From Arcuatula senhousia (taxonomy: Eukaryota; Mollusca; Bivalvia; Mytilida; Mytilidae), in contig OZ020303.1 in NCBI GenBank assembly GCA_963971305.1, positions 63,178,867-63,242,866 of the forward strand: a DNA stretch of 64,000 nucleotides, read 5' to 3'. The number at the start of each line of letters is the position of its first letter. Positions within the stretch are counted from its first letter, which is position 1. Position numbers and translations under genes: made by a program. The notes below the pieces were generated by a model. It ran no database searches and was not told where the DNA came from. It was given only the letters and a program-made list of their open reading frames with translations. Below, one piece after another: positions 10,774 to 23,100 of this stretch.

Positions 10774-12086
10774 GATCGTCGCTGGGCTTCCTAAATGTCG
10801 AATAATTATGCCCGTGAATTTTTTTTCGGAGTATTACATTTTTAGACTTCATAATATGAATTCACACATGTGACAAAATATCAAAGTTCAATATTGGCAA
10901 CAAAATTCAGATTTCAAAATGTCCTTTAATTCTACTTTGGAGGCTTTGTAAAAAAAAAACAATTGGAAGGCATTTAAGACTATTTTAGTCCCCGCTGCAA
11001 CGCGGAGCGGGGACATAGAAATGCTAGGCGTCGGTCCGTCTATACGTCACACTTTTTGAAAGCGCTCCCAAAGCTACAAATTTTGTCGGATCTTCATGAA
11101 ATATATACCAAATGTTTATGTTACTAATACCTTGGTTAAGTTCAAAAATCAGCATTTTTCGATAATTTTTGTAGGAGTTATGGGACTTTGACCATTAAAA
11201 AGACTGTTTTTTTTGACAAAACAGATCTTGTAACTAAGCGCTATCATCCCTACAGATGTTGACAGATTTTTATGAAATTTATACCAAATGTTATAAATCA
11301 CTGATACCTTAATATATATGTCAAGTTCAACAATCAGCATTTTTCGATAATTTTTGTAGGAGTTAGGGGACTTTGACCATAAAAAAGACTCTGTTTTTTT
11401 TGCAGAACAGACCTTGTAAGCGCTCTCATCCCTACAGATAGTGACGGATGAATGAAATTTATACCAAATGTTTAAACTACTGATACCTTGGTCAAGTTAA
11501 AAATCAGCCGTGTTCGATAATTTTTGCTTCACCGACGGGGGACCCTGCAATCCATTCTTGTTTTACTTTAAATATATTGTTGTTCATCAATTAATTGTTG
11601 AATATCAAAATAGCAGTGAAATAATGCCATCTTTAAAAGAAAATGAACCAGAAAGTAAAAGTAATACAACTTTTTGTGACAACCAGTGTAAATGCGGCAA
11701 AGTAAGTATTTATATGACATTTTGTTTCACACCTGGAAAATATGATAGGATGTAAAGACTGATTAAGAAATAGCAAATCTTAATAACTCATTGTTATTTC
11801 ATGTCTTAGATGTCAAAGTTTCTTTTTTTGTTGCATTCTTGGGGTCGTTCAGTCACTAGTATTGCTTTTTGGCCTTGATGGTCAATGTGTCAAAATGTCG
11901 TTTATCAATAGAAAAAAATGTCGCATGTACAGTATACATTGCAATCAAGATAAAATAATAATATCAAGGATTCATCAAAAACTGTTGCAGTTGCAAAAGG
12001 TACAAACTATATTTTGCGCAGTATAAAAAATAATTTTTTGGTTTCTCTAAAAAATTGCATTTTTTTTATTCCAAAGGACGATATCT
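10774..12086. mobile_element. Degraded copy of the 59681-60478 element, split by a nested repeat
   Basis: The left end 'tcgtcgctgggcttcctaaa' corresponds to TCGTCGCTGGGATTCCAAAA of the intact element. Internal segments also match: 'aataattgttatg'-like near 11590-11620, and 'aatcaagataaaata' followed by 'aaaaactgttgcag' near 11943-11990. The right end is decayed ('ttccaaaggacgata' at 12070-12084). About 560 bp of unrelated sequence (10984-11547) sits inside, so a second repeat inserted after this one. Confidence 0.65.
10984..11547 (+). repeat. Nested dispersed repeat with three ~178-bp units
   Basis: Starts with a hairpin CCCCGCT...AGCGGGG (10991-11013), followed by three copies of a unit containing 'ataccaaatgtt...gataccttggt...tttttcgataatttttg' at about 11099, 11276 and 11455. 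It ends with 'caccgacgggggaccctg'. It interrupts the element at 10774-12086. Confidence 0.7.
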
Positions 12087-12626
12087 TTTAAATGCTTATA
12101 GATTAAAATATATCTATAAATTAAAACATACACACAATGGACTGAGACGATCCATATTTGACCTGGGGGATTTTTCTTTTTAGTCTGGGCAAACAGATCT
12201 AAAAGATAAGATAAATTCTTGCTTAACTAAAAAACAAAACCAAAAAAGCATTCCTATGTTTATGAGATGTAACAACCATTGAACCTCTTCTTTTATCAAC
12301 AGGATTCGACACGGTCATCTTTAAATACCAGTCACTAGGAAGTGGAGACATATACCCCGGCATATGCGGGTCGAAAAGAGCCATCAGGGTAGTTACTATC
12401 AGAAGGTCACGACTTCTAACTGACCAATCAAATCGTGGTCAGTTTATTAAGAATAATACTATTTACCGGAGTATTAGGAAGTAGATAAAGGTCATGATAA
12501 ATCCATCTGTCAACAAAACCTAAAGTGTTTATTGGTGTTTACTTTGCCAAACAGTTTTCTTAACCAAAATATTTTAAGCGGCCTGTGCCTTAATCCATAA
12601 TCATTAAGCTTATATTCTTTTTGTTG
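12087..12626. other. No gene seen
   Basis: AT-rich sequence with no supportable coding region, RNA gene or repeat structure. Confidence 0.4.
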
Positions 12627-13214
12627 AAGGCAGTGTCTTCCCCGTTCCCACATGCGGAGCTCCTAGAGGCTCACCTTCCATGCATTCGGCTATCATGAAA
12701 ATCAAAGTTTACTTTAGCTAAGACAAGACAAGTCTAACGTTCGTAAGCTTTTATTAACCAACTGGTTTGGTGTTTAGCTCAAATATGTATTAAAAAGTCA
12801 AAATGTCGTTAAAAATCACCCTTTCTATACCTGCAAAACAAGTAGAGAGATACGAAATATTTTGTTACAAAAATCGTTAGGTTTCACCTAGTTCAATATA
12901 GAGTTTACCCTATACCAGATATCTTGCCCAGCGTTGTCGACTACATAAAGCAATCTATTGAATTGTGGAAATAAGGTCCACACTGGTCGCTAGTTAAGTA
13001 TCTGCTATGATTAAAAACAATTCATTTACATGTTGAACTATTTTGTTTTTCATATGTTTTTTTTGTTTGTAAGTTCTCTCTTTTGTATTTGCCGAATCCG
13101 TCAGAGCTTTATGTTTTGCATTTAAAATTAATTCAATTTAAAATAAAGTTAAAATTTATGATTTCATGCATGCCGAATGCGAGGACGACGAGCGTCTAAA
13201 GAAGACACTGCCTT
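12627..13214. mobile_element. Possible MITE with 14-bp terminal inverted repeats
   Basis: AAGGCAGTGTCTTC at 12627-12640 is perfectly inverted at 13201-13214. A second inverted pair lies just inside (GCATTCGGC near 12680 against GCCGAATGC near 13172). The interior is non-coding. No clear target duplication, so family assignment is open. Confidence 0.5.
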
Positions 13215-13428
13215 GTAGTAGTTCCTTATGATACACAGTGATGGCAAAAGCTCACATGGCCTTTGGCCAGGTGTTCTAAAAAGTTATAAATAATATTGTC
13301 CCTCGAAGAAAAAATATTTCACTCGAAAAGTCGTGCAATATACAATACGCGACATTATTCCTCAATATTCATATAATAACCGTTTATCAATAATGGCCGT
13401 GAACGTGGAATAGCCACATCGGTAACTG
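13215..13428. other. Spacer, no gene seen
   Basis: Short sequence between two mobile elements; it supplies the CTAGCC target site of the next element. Confidence 0.4.
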
Positions 13429-13434
13429 CTAGCC

Positions 13435-15277
13435 TATGGCACGCCATATTTATATTTATTCCTCTTTAAAGATATCTCATAAAATTTATAAGATATCTCG
13501 TATACTTTATATGATATCTTATTAAATATATAAGATATCTCATATAAATGGTAGTTTATAAGATATCTTATAAAACATATGAGATATCTTATAAAACATA
13601 TAAGATATCTTATAAAACAAATAAGATATCTTATAAAACATATAAGATATCTCATAAAGTTTATAAGATATCTTATAAAGATTATTAGATATCTCATATA
13701 AAATAATTTATATCTTATAAAACTTATAAGATATCTTATAAAACTAATAAGATATCTTATAAAGTTTATAAGATATCTCATAAAGTTTATTAGATATCTT
13801 ATATATTTTATGAGATATCTTATAAGTTATTTTTTATAAGATATCTCATAAAGTTTACGAGATATCTTATAAACTTTATAAGATATCTTATAACTTTTAT
13901 TAGATATCTTATAAATTATTTTATATAAGATATCTCATAATCTATATAAGATATCTAATAAACTTTATGAGATATCTTATATGTTTTATAAGATATCTTA
14001 TATGTTTTATGAGATATCTTATATGTTTTATAAGATATCTCATATGTTTTATAAGATATCTTATAAACTCCCATTTATATGAGATATCTTATATATTTAA
14101 TAAGATATCTTATAAAATATATGAGATATCTTATAAACTTTATAAGATATCTTATATTTTTATAAGGCCTCTTTAAAGATATCTCATAAAATTTATAAGA
14201 TATCTCATATACTTTATAAGATATCTCATAAAGTTTATAAGATATCTGATAAACTTTATAAGATATCTTATAAAGTTTATAAGATATCTTATAAAAAATA
14301 ATTTATAAGATATCTCATATACTTTATTAGATATCCTATAAACATTATTAGATATCTTATAAACTTTATCAGATATCTTATAAACATTGTGTTTAGTAGA
14401 TATCTCATTTTCTTTTAAAGATATCTTATATAGTAAATAAGATATCTTATAAAATTTATAAGATATCTCATAAAGTTTATAAGATATCTTATAAAGTATA
14501 TGAGATATCTTATAAATTATTTTATATAAGATATCTCATAATCTATATAAGATATCTAATAAACTTTATGAGATATCTTATATGTTTTATAAGATATCTT
14601 ATATGTTTTATGAGATATCTTATATGTTTTATAAGATATCTCATATGTTTTATAAGATATCTTATAAACTCCCATTTATATGAGATATCTTATATATTTA
14701 ATAAGATATCTTATAAAATATATGAGATATCTTATAAACTTTATAAGATATCTTATATTTTTATAAGGCCTCTTTAAAGATATCTCATAAAATTTATAAG
14801 ATATCTCATATACTTTATAAGATATCTCATAAAGTTTATAAGATATCTGATAAACTTTATAAGATATCTTATAAAGTTTATAAGATATCTTATAAAAAAT
14901 AATTTATAAGATATCTCATATACTTTATTAGATATCCTATAAACATTATGAGATATCTTATAAACTTTATCAGATAACTTATAAACATTGTGTTTAGTAG
15001 ATATCTCATTTTCTTTTAAAGATATCTTATATAGTAAATAAGATATCTTATAAAATTTATAAGATATCTCATAAAGTTTATAAGATATCTTATGAAGTAT
15101 ATGAGATATCTTATAAATTATTTTTTATAAGATATCTCATAAAGTTTATAAGATATCTTATAAAGTTTATAAGATATCTTATAAACTTTATGAGATATCT
15201 TATAAAGTATATGAGATATCTTATAAAGTTTATGAGATATCTATAAAGAGGAATAAATGTAAAAACGGCTTGCCATA
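13435..15277. mobile_element. IS3EU-like non-autonomous element built of 21-bp palindromic repeats
   Basis: Perfect 6-bp flanking duplications CTAGCC lie at 13429-13434 and 15278-15283. The ends are TATGGCACGCCATATTTATA and its inverted counterpart (TATGGCAAGCC read from the right), with about 40 bp of TIR including 'atttattcctcttta.agatatctcat'. Nearly the whole interior is a 21-bp repeat centred on ATAAGATATCTTAT, so every unit is itself palindromic and open frames show a seven-residue period. A block of about 600 bp (around 13915-14515) is repeated almost exactly at 14516-15116. There is no transposase. The ends match the 50670-55668 transposon (TATGGAACGCC, 6-bp duplication, 21-bp subterminal repeats), the probable source of transposase. 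Confidence 0.85.
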
Positions 15278-15493
15278 CTAGCCTGTGTTCGTAAGTGTCG
15301 TGTGCTAGGTCCGAACAATTTCAACCATTTCTCAGTAACAGTTCTACTTTCAGTTTACATTGAACTGTAACTTTTATGGGGTACACAATTGAACGCATCA
15401 TATAATTTTCATTGATCATATCAGATGCGACACATGTTGCTCACCCTATACATTAATATTGATAAATAAGTGTGTTTACATGTTTGTTTACAG

Positions 15494-15617
15494 ATAACAT
15501 TCATTTCAGTTTCAAAAGCTGATGTACAAACCAAACAGAGACTGTTAGATGACTTAAAATGCATTCACACCACCAAAATGAAATTCAAAGACACTTACGA
15601 GCGATTAGATGGAATCG
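15494..15617 (+). CDS. Orphan candidate exon, gene unknown
   Basis: A pyrimidine tract and AG at 15492-15493 (alternative AG at 15508-15509) open a frame that runs to a strong donor, ATCG|GTAAGT, at 15617/15618. It encodes about 40 charged residues likely to be helical (KADVQTKQRLLDDLKC, then KFKDTYERLDGI). Splice signals at both ends with an open frame between them are what a real internal exon shows. No neighbouring exon in compatible phase was found, and the transporter gene starts 1.2 kb downstream with its own ATG. It may be an exon of a gene with very long introns, a relic, or chance. Confidence 0.3.
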
Positions 15618-15664
15618 GTAAGTTCAATTTGAATAACGTCGATCACTTACATGACTTACGATGA

Positions 15665-16807
15665 TGATTACCCCTCCTACAAGAACAAAACTGTATGCTT
15701 CGTATAGAAAGACCAAAGTCTTGCAAAGCATGAATGTCTATTACAAGACATAAATTTCCATAGTTATTAGAATCTTAATTACTCCTATATTATAAGAGGT
15801 GTCATGCTTCGAAGTATGTTTGGATGGCCCAAGTCCACAAATAGCATGCCGTCCAACCTCCAATGTTGTTTGAGTATATAATATACTTTTACAAGCCACA
15901 TGATATTGCTGCACTTCTATGTATTCTTGGACATGGCTGTTTTTTTCTATTTTTCTTGAAATTATTAATTTTATATAAGTTCATTTAGTATAGGCATGTT
16001 TTTATGAAATTTCAATATGCGATTCTCCAAATTTTTCTTAATAACTGCAAAAAATTAAAACCCTTATTCCTTATAGTCTTTGATTTTAGCACTCGTTCAC
16101 AAAAAAATGTTGACGGACGAACAAAGTGAAAGCAATAAGGCCTCTGCAACCTCGCATGCAGCCAGGGGCCTAACTAACATGCGTCTTCCATATAAAGGGT
16201 AGACCACCCAACGACCCGTTTAGCCAGAGCCATTGACGACCTTTTTACCAAGCAACCATTCCGTATAATTTAACACGAGCATAACACGTATAGATGAGAA
16301 CAACATACATGATGTAGTCATAATTTATTCGACAAGAAGAACTCTTAAAAGTACTTTAACTATTTCTAAGTCGAAGAGAGAGATAATTCAGTGTGAATTT
16401 ACTTTACAATATAGCCTGAACAACCAAAACAAACATAGAAATTTCAAAAGATAAGATAATTCAAAATTCTTTATTAATGAATTTCATAAAGCTCAAATAT
16501 ATATCAGAAAATTGGTCTATTTTGATAACCTTATAGTACCTTTTGCATGTCCACATAGTTTGGTTTCTAATCAGTGACGTTACCCCTTGATATATGAGAT
16601 AACTTCGGGTTGTTCTCAACCGAGATTCGTATCTCCCGAACGAGTGGTAGCTTGTTTTACAGAAATTTAAAAAAAAGAGCATGCAAACTAATTAAATTGT
16701 CCAAAAGAGGATTTCAGTTGAATCACCTGCCGAAAGAAGTAGTTCGAAGTCCTATAGATAATAGTTATCAGATTACAAATTATTTTTCTTAATTTGAATT
16801 TTCCATC
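15665..16807. promoter_or_regulatory. Upstream region and probable 5' UTR of the transporter gene
   Basis: No open frame, repeat array or clear core-promoter element stands out. By position this should contain promoter and 5' UTR of the transporter. The ATG at 16808 is preceded by 'ccatc', an acceptable animal start context. Confidence 0.3.
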
Positions 16808-17198
16808 ATGTCGAACGAAAAGAGCAAAAATGGAGACATGTCTATTTCAGAACCACAGGACAGCAGTGGTTCCAAGTTCTACGTTGTGTTCCTAACATGT
16901 TTTGCAACAATTGGTGGACTATTATTCGGATACGATACGGGAATCATTTCCGGATCCATGCTTCTCATGAAAGACTACTTTAATCTTTCTACAATATACC
17001 AGGAGGCAATAGTCAGCGCCACAATAGGAGCAGCAGCATTCTTTGCTTTACTTGCCGGATTTTTTACTGATTTGTTAGGCAGAAAAATTGTCATTATGAT
17101 GGCAAGTTTTGTGTTCACGGGCGGTGCAATTATGATGGCTGTTGCAGGCAACAAGGAAATTCTTCTGATTGGTCGTTTAATAGTTGGTGCAGGCATAG
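16808..17198 (+). CDS. SLC2A13: SLC2A13 exon 1 (residues 1-130)
   Basis: ATG at 16808; hydrophilic N-terminus of about 22 residues, then TM1 with [12 protein letters not shown]2, the DLLGRK loop motif, TM3 and the start of TM4. The donor is ATAG|GTAAGC and the exon ends in phase 1 within a Gly codon. A later in-frame Met at 16838 is possible, but the first ATG keeps the usual cytoplasmic tail. Confidence 0.92.
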
Positions 17199-20100
17199 GT
17201 AAGCATGATATGTAAATGTGAATTTTTGCCCCACGACGACTTGACGGACGGCATTAAGTTTAATTTTTGCCTGTCGGTACGAGTCAAGTTTTTTGGGAAT
17301 AAAATTGTACATGAAAATTATTTAGAATCATATAAAGGCAGGGTTGTTTTTTTTTGGTTACAAACTGTGTTTGAAGCGATACTATACGACTTTTTTGCTT
17401 TATTAGGAGAAAAACATTTATGTTCCACAAAAATTCTCAATTTTCATTTCAAATTTCAATTTGTCATACCCTTTGATATCAAGTATTGATCATTCATAAG
17501 TTACATGTAGTTATTGGTTTGCAGCGACAAAGAAAGCCAATTGGATATTCGTTCATAAAATTCCACAGCAAATTCTATTCACGTTTCCCTTTTGCAAATA
17601 TCTGTTTTACCAGCTTTTCTATGTTTATACATTTGAGAATTTATATAAAATGTTTAGAGGAGGTACGTTTTTATGTCGAAAAGTTGACATTTTATTGATG
17701 TCTGATTATTGATTATGGGCCCTCTGTCGGGTGTAGGTAATCATCGAGTTCGAGTTCGAGTTCGAGTCAGAGTTAGAGTTCGAGTTAAAGTTCGAGTTAC
17801 GACTCGAGTTCGAGTTAAAGTTCGAGTTAGAGTTCGAGTTATTATTCGAGTTCGAGTTGAAATTTGAGCTAACTCGAAACATTGATTTTCATGGCAATAA
17901 TCGAGTTACTACTCGAGTTCGAGTTAAGGTTCGAGTTACAGATCGAGTTAAAGTTCGAGTTACAGATCGAGTTAGAGTTCGAGTTGGGTATTTACTTTAG
18001 CGCAATTACATGAATGTTGTAAAACAAAACACTTTTTGGTGTTTACTGGTTTTGTCTCTGCCCTTTCGGACTTTTGACATTCGGATACCCCATTGGTACC
18101 TCTGCTTATTTTAAACTGTTTAAGGTTATCGTCTAGCAATATGGTCATTTATAAATATATGTATAGATATGATTAAAAACCAATAAATGTACATATTTAC
18201 GTAATAAAACAAAGACTGTGGACAAGAAGCAAATATGTACCAATGTGGCAATCTCCCGCCCAATTTACAAGCGGGGGTATGATAAAAACTTATGTGTACA
18301 TATTCTCCGGTACTGGACCAACACAGCGGAATCCCCGTCTTTTGTCTTTGAAATTCTGAAAATATTATACCCCACTCGTAAGAGAGGGGATATATATCAA
18401 TCGCCTTGTCTGTCTGTCTACCTGTCCGTCCGTCCGTCCGTCCGTCCGAGAGTTGTACCTTGCCCCCCCCCCTTTCAGGACATTCGCGCATCTACTCTCT
18501 GTTTTCTTAACGAACTTAGACATCTTAAGGGTAAAAAATATGACAATTTGTCGTAAAAGACTTCACGGTATCTGCTGAAGGAATTGATTTCAAATTTGAT
18601 ACACAGCTTTATTACGATGAGTTGTTACGTGCCTCCCATTCCAGGTCAGTGAGGCATCGCTTAGAAGAAGAGGAAGTTTCCTGTTTTACCCTTGTCCACC
18701 CGTCCGTTCTTTCATTCGTCTTTCCGTAATTTTCTAAGCAACTGTATGACGTAAATGTCTGTTTGTATGCCCCCGCTACGACATGTCGTGGGGGGGGGGG
18801 GGGCATTAAGTTTTACTCATGTCTGTCCGTAGGTACGAATTTCCGTCAGGCTTGACTCAGAAATAGTACATGAGAATTATTTGAAACTTGGTAGGATTGT
18901 TCATTTTGGCAAACTGTACATCCTTAGCGACTTTCAGGTCTTTCGGACATCTACTTCCTGTTTGGGGCCCCCTAGTCTCATGGACACATTCCTTCTTTAT
19001 TTCATATGTTTTCTATCAAGTTTCTTGAATGAAGACAACAACAATCGAACAGTAAGGGAGCGATTAGATTTTTAGGGGGGTATGGATATTTTCTTCGCCC
19101 CGCCTTTTTATTTTTGAAAAATCAAAGCCTAGAATTTTTGTATTGCGCACATTTTTATATTTTTTATTTTTAAACTGACATAATCTTTCTCAGGCAGATT
19201 TTTTTTTAATTCAGAGCACCGTCCAGCTTTCAATTTCCTAATTTTTGGCATCCTGCCTTTTATTTTAAACTTGTCATAGCCCCCCCCCCCCCCCACCCCC
19301 CAATATCAAATGGTTGCTTCCTAACATAGCAATGTGTTAGAATATATGCGTCAGAAGCATTTTAATAGATTTCCGAATTTGTTTAAGAAGAAAAATAAAC
19401 ATTCGATGTAAACATATTTCCATTGTAGTTGGGTTTTTATCTGTAACCGCATTATTAATATGAATCAGTACCTTACTAAGTTAGTATCTCAAAGTAGATT
19501 GCTGGTCTTAAGAAAGTGTGCAAAAAATAAATAAATATACAACTCGTTTTGTAACTCGAACTCTAACTCGATCTGTAACTCGAACTCTAACTCGAACTCG
19601 AGTCGTAACTCGATTATTTCCATGAAAAATCCCTGTTTCGAGTAAGCTGAAATTTTCAACTCGAACTCGAATAGTAACTCGAACTCTAACTCGAACTTTA
19701 ACTCGAACTCGAGTCGTAACTCGAACTTTAACTCGAACTCTAACTCTGACTCGAACTCGAACTCGAACTCGAACTCGATGATTACCTACACCCCATTCTG
19801 TCTGTCTTCCAATAACTCGGTTAAACCCTGTGGATTAGGGGTTACCCCTTGGAGAATGCATATCCAGATAATCGAAAAGAATGCTTTATTTATAAAGCAA
19901 AGAGCTATCGTTAGGGTATTAAAAGGTCGAAAAGTCCGAAAAGGACAATACGAAATCGGGTAACACTAGAAACTACAAACAACTTGAATGAGCAACCCGA
20001 ACGCGCGTCGTAACAAGGTGGCATTATCCACTTGATTATGCATTCAAAATGTAAACAATACATTAAGGTTCAGTATTAAAAGTCACATATATTTGTGGAA

Positions 20101-23100
20101 GTTGAGTATTCTGGTTTTTTTTCTTAATGTATGTGGCCGCGCTAATATAAACGGACCAATATCGTTGTACCGATTCAGAGCATTTGTCTTTGTATTTGAA
20201 AATAACTTATATCTAAATCACTTTAAGCTTACACCAATGCATACTAAGCTCGCAATTTTCATTTTACAATCAAATATTTAACCCGAAGATCAGTTTTGGA
20301 ACAAGTCTTTTCTCATAGTAGATAAAATATTGGTCACATTCCGATTCTGTCTTGTTTTCAAAGGGCGTTAAAAGAATCGTTTATAAACTTCCTATAACAT
20401 CTGAAGGATTAAAATGCACATCTTCTTAGACAAGATAGAATTTATACTATATTTATTTAACTTAAGCTAGTTAAAAACGTTTTTATCAAGTTACGAAACG
20501 GAATTAAAACGTTGTTTTACCGGAGTCATGTTTCTGTTGGTCTAATTTCAACTGACAAACTAAAGTAAACTGGAAACAAAACTTTTTTCATATAACTTTG
20601 GTCTCACTTCCCTTGGTGAATAATTTGAATAAAATCATTATTGATCTATGTTTTTTTTTTGTTAAAGAAGCAAAGAGGCACCAATGGGGCATTCGAGTGT
20701 CAAAAGTCCGAAAGGGCAACGACAAAACCGGTAAACATGAACAAGAACAGCACATCTGTTGTGTTGCTAATTTCCAATTAGATATACATACAATAAATTA
20801 GTATGTCAAAACTTATCCCCATATGTTATTGCTATCTATATGTCATGTATGTATCAATAAAAATGAAAAGTTGTCAATCTTAAGTATATAACTTTGATGC
20901 ATAGTTTAAAACATGACTTGTTAAAAAAATACAACAGTTTCAAAATATGAATTTTTAATGTAAGAAATTTTTGAAACCACTTAAGATGTTACCCGTCTTT
21001 TTTTAAAACATAATATACTTTCACATATTTCACATGGTCCTTAATTTCCTCGGATATTTTTTCTTGCATAAACTGGCTCACTATCATTGTTAAAATAAAT
21101 ATGAAAAGGTACGTAATCTGTTATTCGTATTTAAAAAAGGTTATCTGATTTTATCGTGTACTAATGTGATAAATGTGGATCCTTACTACTTCACTTGTGA
21201 CCTCATCATTGTAGAGTTTTGGACCTTTTGATATATGTCAAGAGAGGTCCTGTCTGGTCGGACCTTCTGAGCCCTTTGACCCAAGAAGGAACCTGCCTGG
21301 TTGGACCTTTTCCTAAAATTTTCCTAAAATTAAGCCTCTTGATCCCGCCTTTGACAGATCCAATAGGGACTCTGCCTTGTTGGTCCCTAATCGCCAATGA
21401 TAAAGTGAAACTTCTTGATTAACCTTAGAGGAATCTTGCCTGGTTGAACCTTTTGCTAAAATAAGGCCTTTTGACGGACTAAAGAGAGATCCTGGCTGGT
21501 TGGATCTTTTGCTATAGTTAAGCCTATTGACCCACCTTAGAGGAACTCCGCCTGGTTAGTCCTTGTGGTAAAGTTTATCCCTTGTACGGACCTTTTACTA
21601 AAATAATCCCTTTGACCGATCCATGAGAGACACATGAGGGATGTCAATATAAAAGGTTGGGGGTACTTTTATTGTCTTTTTTTACAGATCATGGATTTTG
21701 GTTCAACCTTTATATTCATTTGCTAATACAAATGTACGCGACGAAGCTGACATCGAGGGACTGCTTTATCTTACAAAGCACTTAAATTATATATAAACAT
21801 TTATTTTGTCCGACTCTTGATTTGAATAAAAAATATAATTTATCTTTAAATGACCAGACATACGTCAATATCTAGTCTTTTGAGGTATGTCATCATTTTT
21901 GAGACTTTAGTTCTGATAAAGCCTGCGAGGTTAGAGGCGTAATATTGAACCAGGCAGAGATTTAACGTTAAAACAAATATTGTGCTTTCAATCAAAATGT
22001 GTTTTGGTAAAACAGTCCATTGAACCAAAGAAAACTCGGTCATATACAAGGATTTTGACGGTTATCGGAAAATTTAGCACAGAAACATAAAAAAACCTGA
22101 AGATTTTATTATGTAATTTTTTAGGGTCTTGTTTATCTTTATATATCTATTACTGCTTTTCGTCCTAAGATTCGACTATCCTCATGAAAATATATCTCTT
22201 CTACCGAATAAGGACTTTAAGTTCCACAGAACATATTTGCTTCGTACTTTTTTCCACTTTTATTCGAAAACAATATCACTTGGAAAACTATCATTTTGAT
22301 ACGAGTTGTTTTCATATTTGCATGGTACGTTTTTTTTTACTAGACATTGGGCTAAAATGACTGTTTATGGCTTTCATATACATCTATCATATACTATTTT
22401 AAGCTATTGTCATTGTATTCAGAATTTAGACTATGCTTCTTTCTTCTTTTTGTAGGCTTTGCGTCTATGTCCGTGCCTATGTATGTAGCCGAGACAGCAC
22501 CCGCCAATATCCGCGGGGCTTTGGTATCTCTCAACCAGTTGTTTATCACCATAGGCATCCTGTTGTCTAGTATTGTGGCTGGAGCTTTCAGTACAGACAA
22601 AGAAAATGGATGGAGGTAAACAATTGTCAAACTGTTACCAAAACGTTAGTTTTCAAATACTGTAACACAAACGTTAGTTTTTAGTTACTGTTTAAGCATT
22701 TAAAAACGTTTAAAATTTTTATCGCTTTATGTAACTATTAGTACACTTAGCTATGTGATTTTATGTAAAATGTGTTTGTCGATAAGATAATTTAAAACCA
22801 CAACACAAGAAAACCCACTACTGGGAACACGCGAATCGATCCAGGTATTTTATTTTTACTAAACTCCACAAAAGATTTCTCTTATAATCAACTGCATTAA
22901 CTTTATACTTATCAAAGCAAATCGAATGAAATAACTTTTCTTAAAAATCATTAAGGCTGCGCTCGTTCGAAATTAAATTGTACTTTCGTCAAATTATTGA
23001 ATTGTCGAACTCATGGAACTTAAACATTTCCTCATTGACACCCATTGAAATTAAATTGTTAATGCGGAGATCCACTGCGGACCTCCAAACGACATAAAAT

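Noticed and set aside
13434..14777. Open frames of repeated RYLICFI-like heptads
   Set aside because: A by-product of a 21-bp AT-rich palindromic repeat inside a mobile element; all are hydrophobic in every frame and lie between TIRs.
13435..15277. CRISPR-like regular array
   Set aside because: Repeats are contiguous 21-bp palindromes without unique spacers, in a eukaryotic transposon.
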